Assembly: GCF_023823125.1 (NCBI RefSeq)
Contig: NZ_CP090949.1
Span: 1,822,001-1,886,000, forward strand
Length of the DNA: 64,000 bases
Direction: 5' to 3'
DNA from: Erythrobacter aurantius
Lineage (GTDB): Bacteria > Pseudomonadota > Alphaproteobacteria > Sphingomonadales > Sphingomonadaceae
Part shown: piece by piece, positions 7,754 to 16,633 of the stretch
Layout of the letters: every line of letters starts with the position of its first letter
Numbering within the stretch: position 1 is the first letter of the stretch
Notes under the pieces: generated by a model
What the model was told of the DNA's origin: nothing
What the model saw: only the letters and a program-made list of their open reading frames with translations
Databases searched by the model: none
Made by a program: the position numbers and the translations under genes

Positions 7754-8155
7754 ATGAAGAAACTAATTGTCGTCTGCAGCATTGCCGCTCTCGCAGCCTG
7801 TGGGAGCCCTGAAAACGTCGAAGAAGACGTTGCGGTTGTCGAGGCCGATGCTCCTGCTGAAGTGATGTCGCTGAACGAAACGAGCTGGACGTTTGTAATG
7901 GATGACAAGGAGATCCTGGAATCCATCGATGCAGACGGAAACTACATCGCAAACGCCGGGGATGAGCATTTTGATCACGGCACATACGTTCTGGTAGACG
8001 GAATGCAGTGCTTCACCAGCGCAATGAACGATGAGGGTCAGGAATGCTGGACTACGCCTGCCCAAATCGCGGTGGGCGAAAGCATGGACATCACGAGCGA
8101 CAAGGGACAAGCGCTGACAGTCACGCGTGTCGAATATGAGCCGCTGACCATGTAG
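7754..8155 (+). CDS. Hypothetical lipoprotein
   Basis: A 133-residue protein with a lipoprotein signal peptide (MKKLIVVCSIAALAACGS; lipobox LAAC, Cys16) and AGGGGGG about 9 nt before the ATG. The mature part is acidic, with a SWTFVMDDKEILESID strand pattern and three further Cys. It sits alone between the attachment site and a degraded tRNA fragment, so it may belong to an old island. Function unknown. Confidence 0.75.
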   Translation: MKKLIVVCSIAALAACGSPENVEEDVAVVEADAPAEVMSLNETSWTFVMDDKEILESIDADGNYIANAGDEHFDHGTYVLVDGMQCFTSAMNDEGQECWTTPAQIAVGESMDITSDKGQALTVTRVEYEPLTM

Positions 8156-8189
8156 CTACATATGGCGGCTAGTAGGAGGAGTGGCTCAC

Positions 8190-8229
8190 ACTCCGCGCGT
8201 CGGCAAGTCGGGTCGCTCCTCCGCTTCCA
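8190..8229 (+). other. Degraded copy of the tRNA-Met 3' end
   Basis: By eye alignment, 31 of 40 positions match the tRNA-Met 3' end at 7508-7547, including CTCCGCGCGTCGG and TCGCTCCTCCGCT. The final triplet is CCA. It lies 35 bp after the lipoprotein gene. It looks like a decayed attachment site from an earlier insertion in the same tRNA. Confidence 0.55.
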
Positions 8230-8335
8230 TGCCATTTCGGACTATTAGAGCTAGCGAACAACGCTGGGGTGTGTGTGCACCACAATATCATGCTCTTGCG
8301 CAACTCTGTCGAGCCTGCGCCTTTCCCGTCTATTT

Positions 8336-8761
8336 TCAGCCTATGGTTATTTCATTGGACGGCATGAGGAAAGTCCAAGCCCACGGCAGAGTAAGCAGGA
8401 CAACGCAAAGTCCTCCAGCGAGAGCCCACTTAATATTGCGCTCCAGAGCGTCACGTACTGTTCGAGCAATTACGTAGATTGCCACGCCAATGTTGCCGAG
8501 GACAACCACGCCTAGGAGAGACCAAGCCAAGGCCTCCGAATCCGGAAGAAAATGAGCGGCTGCAAGCGGAAAGACAAGCGTTGCTGCACAAATGCCACCC
8601 GCCATCGATAGAAGTGGCATCCCCGCTCTAAGGTCGGAGAACGCCCGAGCAGCGCAATACACCGGAACGATGTAGATGAACGCGTTCATCACAAAGAACG
8701 TGGCCCAATCATCCGTTTTCGATAACACGAACAGGGCTGCATGTCTGAAATAAGGTCGCAT
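8336..8761 (-). CDS. Hypothetical multi-pass membrane protein
   Basis: A 141-residue protein with four hydrophobic segments (about residues 20-42, 48-70, 78-100 and 112-132) separated by short charged loops. No conserved motif recognised. It lies between two degraded tRNA fragments. The ATG at 8761 has no strong Shine-Dalgarno; ATG at residue 25 is an alternative. Confidence 0.6.
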   Translation of the reverse strand: MRPYFRHAALFVLSKTDDWATFFVMNAFIYIVPVYCAARAFSDLRAGMPLLSMAGGICAATLVFPLAAAHFLPDSEALAWSLLGVVVLGNIGVAIYVIARTVRDALERNIKWALAGGLCVVLLTLPWAWTFLMPSNEITIG

Positions 8762-8776
8762 ACGGTCATTCTCGCC

Positions 8777-8813
8777 GGAATCACATTCGGGGCGGGTCCA
8801 TGCTCCGCTACCA
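8777..8813 (+). other. Second degraded tRNA-Met 3' end
   Basis: The sequence ends CTCCGCTACCA, identical over 11 bases to the tRNA-Met terminus at 7537-7547. GGAATCA, TCGGGG and GGGTCC align upstream with small gaps. It lies just before the aromatic-degradation operon and may mark the far end of an older insertion. Confidence 0.45.
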
Positions 8814-8848
8814 ACAATGTTGCGTCACAAGGATCGCAGTGATTGCCT

Positions 8849-10312
8849 TCACACGCATTGCATAAGTTCTTTCGCCGAGATGGTTTTCCACTCCAGCTTT
8901 AGCTGGTCGGCACTTCCCGTCGCAAAAACATGGCGGTCAGGACGTACGAGCACCGCTTCGGCCGAGTGATAATCGAACCACGACTGTAAATCGGAAGCAA
9001 ACGGCAAAAGCCGACCCTGATCGCAATCATGGCGGTTGATTAGCCAGGCATCGCAGCCAAGCACGTCGTCCAGCCGCGTGCCGTCATTAGCAATAAGTTG
9101 CGGAAAATAGCTGCCTGCTGCTGGCGACCCGGCGCGGACCGCGCCTGCGCCGATCGGCGGATAGGCGGGTGGGCCATCCGGCAGCTTGCCCAACATTCGG
9201 GCAAGGCGGAATTTCAGGTCGCGAATAGCCGCGCCAATCCGGCTGGTTGTGCAGACCATCCGCCCCATCATGATCGCCATGTCGATTGTCGCTCGCAGAT
9301 TGGGCGCACGTTCGGGCTGATAGGTATCAAGCAATGCTTCGTCAGCCTCCGCATGGATTACCGCTGCAAGCTTCCATGCGAGGTTGGAGGCATCGCGTAA
9401 GCCTGAGCAAAGTCCTTGCCCCGCAAACGGCGGAGTCTGGTGAGCTGCATCGCCCGCCAGCATGATCCGCCCCTTGCGCCATTCCTGTGCGATCCGTGCG
9501 CGAAACGTGTAGACAGCCTTGCGTTCGATCCGCACAGCGCCCTCTACTTTCCATGGGGCGAGAAGGCGTGCAATCGAGCCGTCTTCGCTCAATTCTTCTG
9601 GCTCTTCGCCAGGCAGGATCATGAACTCCCATCGATGCCGTCCCTCTCCCATAAGCACACAGGTGGTGGGCCGGGCCGGATCGCAAATCTGCAGGTTGGC
9701 ACCGGGGAGGCGGGACGGATTGTCGACCATCACATCGACCACCAACCACGGTTCTTCGAACCCGAGGTCTTCAAAGGCAATGTTGCAGGCCTTGCGAACG
9801 GGGCTGCGCGCGCCATCGGCCCCCACGAGGTAGCGTGCCCGAACCGCGCGTTCACCGTCGGGAGTGAGAAAATTGGCGGTGACGCCTTCGCCATCATCCT
9901 CGAAGGACAGCATTTCCCATTGGCTGCGCAATTCAGCGTTCGGTTGTTCCGCGAGTGCTGACCTGAGTGCAGCTTCGACAGAGGGTTGGTGGATCATGTT
10001 GGCGACGGGCCAACCGCCCGGGCCGATCTTTTCGGCTCCGTCGAAACACAGCAGCAGATCCCCTCTCGCATTACGGAACTCGTAGCGATCTGCACGGCGG
10101 CTGGTTGCCATGACTGCCTCGGCAGCTCCCGCTTCCTGCAGGATGCGCATGCCTTCGTGGTCGATATGGGCAGCACGCGGGAGCGGGAAAATCTCAGCTT
10201 CCTTCTCCGCCACCATGACACTTATATCGCGCCTAGCGAGCAGGCTCGCCAGCGTTACCCCGGTGGGGCCGCCACCGATGATCAGTACGTCGTAGTCAAA
10301 CTTGCGTGACAT
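8849..10312 (-). CDS. FAD-dependent aromatic-ring monooxygenase (MhpA-like)
   Basis: A 487-residue class A flavoprotein hydroxylase. FAD dinucleotide motif GGGPTG at about residues 12-17, NADPH/FAD DG motif (VGADGARSPVRKA) near 168, and ribose-binding GD motif (LAGDAAHQTPPFAGQG) near 300. The HQxPPFxGQG form is typical of the PheA/MhpA/TfdB group that ortho-hydroxylates phenolic rings. It is shorter than E. coli MhpA (about 550). It is the last gene of a minus-strand operon after the ring-cleavage dioxygenase and FAH hydrolase. Likely substrate: a monohydroxylated aromatic acid; identity unknown. Confidence 0.8.
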   Translation of the reverse strand: MSRKFDYDVLIIGGGPTGVTLASLLARRDISVMVAEKEAEIFPLPRAAHIDHEGMRILQEAGAAEAVMATSRRADRYEFRNARGDLLLCFDGAEKIGPGGWPVANMIHQPSVEAALRSALAEQPNAELRSQWEMLSFEDDGEGVTANFLTPDGERAVRARYLVGADGARSPVRKACNIAFEDLGFEEPWLVVDVMVDNPSRLPGANLQICDPARPTTCVLMGEGRHRWEFMILPGEEPEELSEDGSIARLLAPWKVEGAVRIERKAVYTFRARIAQEWRKGRIMLAGDAAHQTPPFAGQGLCSGLRDASNLAWKLAAVIHAEADEALLDTYQPERAPNLRATIDMAIMMGRMVCTTSRIGAAIRDLKFRLARMLGKLPDGPPAYPPIGAGAVRAGSPAAGSYFPQLIANDGTRLDDVLGCDAWLINRHDCDQGRLLPFASDLQSWFDYHSAEAVLVRPDRHVFATGSADQLKLEWKTISAKELMQCV

Positions 10313-10315
10313 GGC

Positions 10316-11155
10316 TCAATCTTCCGCGACCATGGTGCCCTCGATATGGCCGAGGTGATCGATCTCGGTGCGCACAACGTCACCGGGCTGCAAAAAGCGG
10401 CGCGGGTCCATCGCCGCACCGATCCCGCCGGGTGTGCCCGTAAACAGGCAGTCGCCCGGCTCAAGCGTCATGCCGACCGACAGGTGCTCGACCTGTTGCC
10501 ATACATTGTAGACGAGATGGCGCGTGTTCGAATTCTGCCGTTCCTCGCCATTGACATAGCAGCGGATGCCGAGATCGTGAGGGTCGCCCAATTCGTCAGC
10601 AGTGACGATCCACGGACCCATTGGCGCATGGGTGTCGAAGCTCTTTCCGAGCGACCATTGCGGCACGGCGTGCTGCCACATGCGCTCGGTGAAGTCATTG
10701 CCGACGCAGTAGCCGAAAATAGCTGTTGGTGCCTCTGATGCATCAAGGTGCTTGCCGCCCTTTCCGATCACTGCAACCAGTTCAGCCTCGTAATCGGCGG
10801 TAGCTGTTCCGCGGGCGATCAGCACAGGGTCGTAAGGCCCGTTGACGCTCGTCTGCGCCTTTGTGAACCAGACCTGCCGCTCCGGAGTGCCAAGGCCGGA
10901 CTCCTCGATGTGGTCAGCGTAGTTGAGGCCGATCGCGAAGATCTTGCCTGGCCGGGGTACTGGCGCTTCCAGCTTGACCGAGGAAAGGGGAATGCCCCCT
11001 CCGCGCGAAGCTCTTTCTTCGAGTTCAGACTTCAGAGAATCCCAGTCGCGGATCAGGTCGATCATTGTGCCCGGCACTCCGGTCTCGATCACCTGATCGC
11101 CCACTACGATCCCGGTTTTTGTCGTGTCATCAATAGTAAAAGTGCAGAGTTTCAT
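10316..11155 (-). CDS. Fumarylacetoacetate hydrolase-family protein
   Basis: A 279-residue protein. The core has FAIGLNYADHIEESG, DYEAELVAVIGKGG and LFTGTPGGIG, the metal-binding Glu/Asp and oxyanion motifs of FAH-family C-C hydrolases/decarboxylases. I start at ATG 11155, which overlaps the upstream dioxygenase stop by 4 nt; a longer in-frame extension to 11281 would overlap that gene deeply. In this operon it probably hydrolyses or decarboxylates the product of meta ring cleavage. Confidence 0.85.
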   Translation of the reverse strand: MKLCTFTIDDTTKTGIVVGDQVIETGVPGTMIDLIRDWDSLKSELEERASRGGGIPLSSVKLEAPVPRPGKIFAIGLNYADHIEESGLGTPERQVWFTKAQTSVNGPYDPVLIARGTATADYEAELVAVIGKGGKHLDASEAPTAIFGYCVGNDFTERMWQHAVPQWSLGKSFDTHAPMGPWIVTADELGDPHDLGIRCYVNGEERQNSNTRHLVYNVWQQVEHLSVGMTLEPGDCLFTGTPGGIGAAMDPRRFLQPGDVVRTEIDHLGHIEGTMVAED

Positions 11156-12168
11156 GTGGTGGGCTCCGTGGATGAATTGCTGACGAGACGCTTGATGCGC
11201 AGTTGCATGGCCGTGATAAAAGCGACGAGACCTGGCGGGGGAGCGACCTTTCCGCTGAACATCGGGTGGGGGCTGCCCCATTGCACTGCCAGCAGCGCCT
11301 GCATCGTCTGAGTTGTGGGCGGGTCATCGGCCGTGAAGAGATCACCGTCGGTCCAGTGCTCCAGTTCGTTTCCGAATGGATCCTTCCAATAGTCGAAGAT
11401 CTGGCTGCCCATGATGTGGCGGCCGACGCCCCATGCCGCCTCGCGTTGGCGAGACTTGAGATGGTCGTGGCCCAGCATAAGATCGTCGAGGTTTTCGACT
11501 TCAAAGGCGGCGTGCAAAAGGCCCAGGTCTCCCGGCAATTGGGCGAGGAAGATGGTGTGATGGTCGGACGGGAGATCGCCCCTGTCACAGCGCATGAACG
11601 CGCCCAGCGCGACGCCTTTTGCGGCCTCGATTTCGTCCGAAGTCAGGAAACCGAAACGCTCCTTCCACCATGCCTCCGACTTGCGAAAGTCGCGGACCTT
11701 GAGCACGGCATGGCCGATGCGGCGGACGTGTGCGGGGGCCGAGGTTAGGCGCACCGCAGATCGCAAGCGAGGCTTGGCGGCGGCGCTGTTGAACAAGGGG
11801 TCGAGAACCGGGGAGGGGGCTTCCGTTTTCTGGCCTGCAACGACTTCGACGCAATAACCGTCGGGATCGGTCAGGCGTACCACCATGCCGCCGCCGGGCT
11901 CTTGAAAAGGCTCGACTGTCAATCCCTCATGGTCGGCGAGGCGTTCGAGATCAGCGATGCTCGAAGCTCTGAGGCCAACGGCAAGAAACTTGGCCGGTCC
12001 CGGTTCGGTCACGTGGACGAATGGGCGTCCGTCCGTTCCCTGGCCATAGAGGCGTCCCCCGTCTTCGAAGCAGGAAAGACCAAAGTCATCCAGAAACTCG
12101 CGCATCAATTGGATGTCGGGCGCGGCAAAACGGACATGCGCGATGTCCTCGACCTTGATGATTGCCAT
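11152..12168 (-). CDS. Type I extradiol ring-cleavage dioxygenase
   Basis: A 338-residue two-domain VOC-fold protein, like BphC-type enzymes (about 300 residues). In the catalytic C-terminal half the Fe ligands fit His153 (RRIGHAVLKV), His219 (GLLHAAFEV) and Glu270 (FGNELEHW); His251 and Tyr260 sit at the positions of the active-site His/Tyr. These spacings match the biphenyl-diol dioxygenase family. First gene of the operon; it starts 23 nt from the duplicated TetR operator. Probably opens a catechol made by the flavin hydroxylase. Confidence 0.85.
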   Translation of the reverse strand: MAIIKVEDIAHVRFAAPDIQLMREFLDDFGLSCFEDGGRLYGQGTDGRPFVHVTEPGPAKFLAVGLRASSIADLERLADHEGLTVEPFQEPGGGMVVRLTDPDGYCVEVVAGQKTEAPSPVLDPLFNSAAAKPRLRSAVRLTSAPAHVRRIGHAVLKVRDFRKSEAWWKERFGFLTSDEIEAAKGVALGAFMRCDRGDLPSDHHTIFLAQLPGDLGLLHAAFEVENLDDLMLGHDHLKSRQREAAWGVGRHIMGSQIFDYWKDPFGNELEHWTDGDLFTADDPPTTQTMQALLAVQWGSPHPMFSGKVAPPPGLVAFITAMQLRIKRLVSNSSTEPTT

Positions 12169-12190
12169 TGTCCCCTCTCCGATTCGTATC

Positions 12191-12232
12191 TGACTATTTG
12201 GTCAATATCCTTGAAATTGACTATTTGGTCAA
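12191..12232. promoter_or_regulatory. Duplicated palindromic operator between dioxygenase and TetR genes
   Basis: TGACTATTTGGTCAA occurs twice, at 12191-12205 and 12218-12232, 27 bp apart. Each copy is itself a dyad TGAC-N6-GTCA. The pair sits between divergent starts at 12168 and 12246, where a TetR repressor would control both the catabolic operon and its own gene. Confidence 0.75.
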
Positions 12233-12245
12233 GTATACCCGCTTC

Positions 12246-12878
12246 ATGGCAACTGCAAATTCACCTTCGCCCCGGTCGCAGCGCACCCGTGCTTCGCTGA
12301 TTGCCGCCGGTCTTGATCTGCTGGTTGATCGGCCCATCGACGCGATCCCGATCGACGATGTCGTTGCGCGTGCGGGGGTTGCAAAAGGCAGTTTCTTCAA
12401 TCACTTCGCTGACAAGCAGGACTTTGCTGCGGCTGTTGCCGCCGAAGTTCGGGAGGAGGTTGAGGGGAGGGTGGCACGCGCGAATGCCGGTGTTGCCGAT
12501 CCGGTCGCGCGCATCGCTGGCGGGATGGTCGTTGCTGCCGCATTCGCCGAAACGGAGCCCCGCCTCGCAACGGTTTTGTTGCGTAGTCAAACCCCAGCAA
12601 CGAGCCAGAGCCACCCGCTCAATCGTGGACTGAGGGCGGATATCGAAGCGGCACTTGAAATGGGGCTATTGCGCCCGGAGGCGCGCGGTGCAGGTGTCCT
12701 TTACTGGCTGGGTCTGTGCCACGTGCTGATGGTCAACCTGGTCGACACCCGACCTTCGCGCGAGGAGGCCGCGCAGATCTTGAGCGACATGCTGGCGCTT
12801 GGCCTTTCCGGGCTGGGCGTTCCCTTACCCCGCGCGCAAGAACTTGCGCGCGTTTCTCCAAATCCAGCCTCGAAGTAA
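12246..12878 (+). CDS. TetR/AcrR-family transcriptional regulator
   Basis: A 210-residue protein. TetR HTH at about residues 15-60 (RASLIAAGLDLLVDRPIDAI, VVARAGVAKGSFFNHFADKQ), then a helical ligand domain ending in a variable C-terminus. ATG 12246 is used; a longer frame to 12162 reads through the operator repeats. Divergent from the aromatic-degradation operon, so probably its repressor, induced by a pathway compound. Confidence 0.85.
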   Translation: MATANSPSPRSQRTRASLIAAGLDLLVDRPIDAIPIDDVVARAGVAKGSFFNHFADKQDFAAAVAAEVREEVEGRVARANAGVADPVARIAGGMVVAAAFAETEPRLATVLLRSQTPATSQSHPLNRGLRADIEAALEMGLLRPEARGAGVLYWLGLCHVLMVNLVDTRPSREEAAQILSDMLALGLSGLGVPLPRAQELARVSPNPASK

Positions 12879-13033
12879 GGCATTATTTCGCTTCGAGAAA
12901 TACGGTGACTTGGCTCTCAGGTCTGGCCGGTACGACCCTGACATCAAGCGTATCTAGCCCATATTGGGCAGAGTGCCCCTTGCCCAAGTCTGCCTCTTGG
13001 GGCGACATTTCTGGCACAGGTATATCGGCTAGA

Positions 13034-13549
13034 ATGGTGCGCAAAATGAACTGGAAACCTACCTCTTTGGTGACGGTAATGACCTTGATGCTGGCCTCGG
13101 CATGCACCAATTCGGTAACTGAAGGCGATGGAGCTTCAGACAGCGAACCGCCGCTCTCACTTGCCGAGAGCAGTTGGGTATTGGCTGAAATCACTGCAGG
13201 GCAAGCGGCGGATGCGCAGTCTGAAACGGTAGATGAAGGGCTCTATACGCTGCTTTTCCGTGCCGATGGCAGCGCCGCAATGCGCTTTGATTGCAATCGC
13301 GGATTCGGACGTTGGCAGGTTGTCGAAGATGGCGGCGCGGGCCAAGGATCAATAGCAATTACCGATATGGGGGTCACCAAGGCGCTGTGTCCTCCCACTT
13401 CCATCAGCGATCGTGTAATCGCCGATTTCGCCGCGTTTGACCGTTTCAGAATTACCGGCGAACAACTTGAGCTCGAGATCGAACAGAAGAACGTGAGCTA
13501 TCATTGGGTCAGAACCGACCAGGAAGCCTTGATCGAAGGAAGCGAATAG
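13034..13549 (+). CDS. META-domain lipoprotein
   Basis: A 171-residue protein with a lipoprotein signal (lipobox LASAC around residue 25). The mature part matches the META/HslJ domain: SSWVLAEI, YTLLFRADGSAAMRFDCNRG, then a region ending in a conserved LCPPTSISDRVIADF helix and RITGEQLELE strand. META domains are found in envelope stress and motility lipoproteins. ATG 13034 is taken; ATG 13046 is equally possible. It ends directly before the next GTG start, so the two are probably co-transcribed. Confidence 0.75.
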   Translation: MVRKMNWKPTSLVTVMTLMLASACTNSVTEGDGASDSEPPLSLAESSWVLAEITAGQAADAQSETVDEGLYTLLFRADGSAAMRFDCNRGFGRWQVVEDGGAGQGSIAITDMGVTKALCPPTSISDRVIADFAAFDRFRITGEQLELEIEQKNVSYHWVRTDQEALIEGSE

Positions 13550-14485
13550 GTGCGAACACCATTTATCGGGATGGCGGCAAGATCGTCTTTTGCCCTATTT
13601 TTCCTTGCCGGTTTTTCGGCACCTCTTTCCGCTGCCCAATCAGAGGAGAGGCTTGGCGAAGAGAACCGCCCTCGGTTCGAATTGATTTCGCATGAAGCCG
13701 GTTCGAGCGAGACAGATGTTCTGCCTCCCAACGAAATGCCACTGGCACTGCAAGCGGCTGCGACTGCGGCTGCGCCCTCTGCCCGCCGCGCCGTGGTGTC
13801 CGAGGGGGATGACCTTACCTTCATCGTAAGCCCCTATGTCTGGATTCCCACCGTTACCGGTGACATCGGTGTCGGGGCTCAGGGGCTGCAGTTCGAACTC
13901 GATGCCGGTGATCTCTTGGACGTATTCGAGTTTGGCGGGCTCATTCGCGGTGAAGTTCGGCACAAGTCAGGCTGGGGGCTGTCTGTCGATCACATTTTTG
14001 CAGACCTTGGTGCCGGTGTGGACATTCTGATCGGCGATGTGGATGCGGATATTGATGCCGGCATCACGGAAGTCGCGATTGTCCGTCGGATCGACTTCGA
14101 TCAACACGCGCTCGATGCGTACGCGGGCATCCGGCATTGGAACGCCGATGTCGATGTCGCAATTGAGACATTCTTCTTCAACGATACCATCCGGACAGGC
14201 GATGACTGGATCGATCCGATTATCGGCGCGCGATACCTCCACTCCGTCTCTTCTGACTGGCGTTTGATTGCACAGGGCGACATCGGCGGTTTCGGGGTAG
14301 GGTCTGATTTCAGCTGGAACGTTGCGGCCGGGGCATCCTACGATGCTTCGGACAATTTGTCCCTCCAACTGGTTTACAGGGCGCTTAGCGTTGATCGCGA
14401 AAGCCCCGCCATCGGAGGAGGCTCTCCGGTCGATCTGAATATCACCATACAAGGGCCCCTGATCGGGCTCGCATACCGGTTTTGA
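13550..14485 (+). CDS. Outer-membrane beta-barrel protein
   Basis: A 311-residue protein with a signal peptide (MAARSSFALFFLAGFSAPLSA). A variable region follows, then alternating amphipathic strands (FIVSPYVWIPTVTGDIGVG to the end) closing with LIGLAYRF, a classic outer-membrane C-terminal Phe. GTG 13550 follows the previous stop immediately; ATG 13571 also gives a full signal peptide. Resembles predicted barrels that sense or bind the envelope; specific role unknown. Confidence 0.7.
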   Translation: MRTPFIGMAARSSFALFFLAGFSAPLSAAQSEERLGEENRPRFELISHEAGSSETDVLPPNEMPLALQAAATAAAPSARRAVVSEGDDLTFIVSPYVWIPTVTGDIGVGAQGLQFELDAGDLLDVFEFGGLIRGEVRHKSGWGLSVDHIFADLGAGVDILIGDVDADIDAGITEVAIVRRIDFDQHALDAYAGIRHWNADVDVAIETFFFNDTIRTGDDWIDPIIGARYLHSVSSDWRLIAQGDIGGFGVGSDFSWNVAAGASYDASDNLSLQLVYRALSVDRESPAIGGGSPVDLNITIQGPLIGLAYRF

Positions 14486-14493
14486 GTTCACCT

Positions 14494-14934
14494 CTAGCGA
14501 GATCTGGCCTTGTCAAAGGCTTGAACCACGCTGGACAAATACTCCATCGACATATCGGTTACGGGGTGGAGTTGTGATCGAGCTTCGTCTCCGATTGCCC
14601 AATGGCCCCGGTTGTCGCGAACAGTCCAACCCTTCTTCTGAAGTTTCGATAGTTTCCGCCTGACGGATTCACGCGAGATCCCGGTGATCTGCGAAATCGA
14701 ATGGGTATTTAGCGGGGTCACCAGATTCCGCCTCGATTCTCCTGTAAGGAAGTCTTCGTAGGCCAAATCCTTTGGCAATCTGTCGCGGGGCAATACCGCA
14801 GACCCGACAACGGCAAGGATCAGCACCGAATCCAGATCGCCGTCGAATACCTGACGTAGACCTGAGAGAAGCCGGATGAAGCCTTCGACATGGACGGGCC
14901 AAACCGCTCCGAAGTGCAATTCCGCGATTTTCAT
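14494..14934 (-). CDS. Winged-helix transcriptional regulator
   Basis: A 146-residue protein. Residues about 76-112 form an HTH (HSISQITGISRESVRRKLSK, LQKKGW.V) like the winged helix of Crp/MarR-type regulators. The N-terminal half (residues 1-60) is helical and may dimerise. It ends 9 bp from the beta-barrel gene (convergent) and is divergent from the porin operon starting at 15122, which it may regulate. Confidence 0.65.
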   Translation of the reverse strand: MKIAELHFGAVWPVHVEGFIRLLSGLRQVFDGDLDSVLILAVVGSAVLPRDRLPKDLAYEDFLTGESRRNLVTPLNTHSISQITGISRESVRRKLSKLQKKGWTVRDNRGHWAIGDEARSQLHPVTDMSMEYLSSVVQAFDKARSR

Positions 14935-15121
14935 CAGTCACTCCTCGGGTAAAGTAAGATTACTAGCCTCCAGCGCCCATTTTGGGCAATGGCTCTGTTT
15001 ACTGCGGCACCGATTTTGGGGAGCCTCGCACCATAAGAAAACATAACCACCGGAGTCGCGCTACGGAGGTTTCCCCTTGTTCGATTGCAGGCTTATTCGT
15101 CATGAAGCAGGTCGGAGTGCT

Positions 15122-16567
15122 ATGGCTCGCCGTCCTGCCAAATCCGGTGTTTTGATTTCAGCTTTTGCGCTTGGCGTTGTTGCCGCACCCGCCGCAATGG
15201 CACAGGAGGTAACTCAAGCTGGTGACAGCCGCAGCGAAGAGCTTGATGTAAAAGTCACGTTCGAAGGCGGCCTTAACGCTGTCGCCGAGGAGAACCTGTT
15301 CTGGAACCTCGCCGAGATCTTTGCTCCGACGGCCGATTTCAACTCCGATACCCAATGGCTTGAAGCATACATCAAGCCCGGCATCGTCATTGAGAGCCGC
15401 GTTAGCAGTTCCGCGACCGTCTACGCCGGGGGATCATTCGTCGCTTCAATGACGACTGGGCAGGATGGGCTTGGCCAAAGCAACAACAACCGCCTCACGA
15501 GTGAAGAGGCATACATCGGTTTGCGCATAGGCTCGAGAGAAACCGGAGAGCTTGATCTTTCCATCGGTGCGCAGACGCTCAAGCTGGGCACGGGGATGCA
15601 GATCGCCAATGGTGCCTCGAACGGGTTTGAACGTGGGGCCGTCAAGCTTGGGCCGCGCAAGGCCTGGGAGCGGACCGCGATCGCAAAATTTTCGCTCGAT
15701 GGGCTGACGGCCAGAGCATTCTATCTGGATCCGAACGAGCTGGCTTCGAACGATACCGGAACGGAAATCGTCGGCGGCGACCTTCGCTATGATTGGGATG
15801 GCGACTTCATTGGAGCCACTTATGTGAACCTTATCGAATCCGGCGCGCCTTATCCTCAGGCGGCGCCTGGAGGCTTTGGCCCGCCTGCGTTCCTGAATGG
15901 GGGGCGTGACGGTCTCAATTCGCTTTCATTCTATGGGCGCGTCCATCCGCTCAAAGGTGCCTTTCCCGGGCTGTATGTGGCTTTGGATGGCGCATATCAG
16001 TGGAATGAACGCATCGATCTGGACGCCTGGGCAGGACGTATCCAGTTGGGGCACGCATGGAACAACAAGCCATGGCGGCCTGAAGTGTTTTACACCTATC
16101 AGACCTTTTCCGGCGATGATCCTAACACCACGAAGTTGGAACGGTTCGATCCGCTCAACTACGAAGGCTCGCCAGCCAGTTGGGCTACTGGTTCGAAGTC
16201 TGCCTTGGTCTTCATCAATTCAAACGTCCAGTCGCATCAGCTGACGTTCAAGATGATGCCAAGTCCGCGCGATTTTGTGACGCTCAGAACGGCACATATT
16301 CGGGTGAACGAGTTGCGAAGCCCGATCCAGTTTGGTCAGGCTACGCGGCTTGATCTGACGGATGATCTGGGCAGTGTCGTAGCCGGCGTTACCGACCCTC
16401 ATTTGTCCGACGATGTGTTCATCGAATACACGCGAGTCCTGACACCAAACATCTTTCTGACCGGCGGATTCAGCGTGTCCGTGCCCGGCGACGGCATTCG
16501 CATTGCTGCTGGCGGTTCTGCACCTGCCTGGACCGGAGGGTTCGTGAACATTGTGGTCAATTACTGA
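15122..16567 (+). CDS. Alginate-export-like outer-membrane porin
   Basis: A 481-residue protein with signal peptide ending AAPAAMAQ. Long amphipathic strands with aromatic girdles, GLRIGSRETGELDLSIGAQT and RKAWERTAIAKF, resemble the AlgE/alginate-export family of 18-stranded barrels. ATG 15122 is 6-7 nt after GGAG (15112-15115) and starts the signal; TTG 15077 would add an unlikely leader. The substrate is unknown. It begins a run of six same-strand envelope genes up to 21168. Confidence 0.7.
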   Translation: MARRPAKSGVLISAFALGVVAAPAAMAQEVTQAGDSRSEELDVKVTFEGGLNAVAEENLFWNLAEIFAPTADFNSDTQWLEAYIKPGIVIESRVSSSATVYAGGSFVASMTTGQDGLGQSNNNRLTSEEAYIGLRIGSRETGELDLSIGAQTLKLGTGMQIANGASNGFERGAVKLGPRKAWERTAIAKFSLDGLTARAFYLDPNELASNDTGTEIVGGDLRYDWDGDFIGATYVNLIESGAPYPQAAPGGFGPPAFLNGGRDGLNSLSFYGRVHPLKGAFPGLYVALDGAYQWNERIDLDAWAGRIQLGHAWNNKPWRPEVFYTYQTFSGDDPNTTKLERFDPLNYEGSPASWATGSKSALVFINSNVQSHQLTFKMMPSPRDFVTLRTAHIRVNELRSPIQFGQATRLDLTDDLGSVVAGVTDPHLSDDVFIEYTRVLTPNIFLTGGFSVSVPGDGIRIAAGGSAPAWTGGFVNIVVNY

Positions 16568-16633
16568 GCCACCGCAATGCATCTGCAGTTCGCGGGGAAT
16601 GGGCTGCGATCGAAAGCAAAGGATGGAGGAGAA

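Noticed and set aside
8190..8229. Functional tRNA gene
   Set aside because: No 5' half or complete cloverleaf; only a degraded 3' segment.
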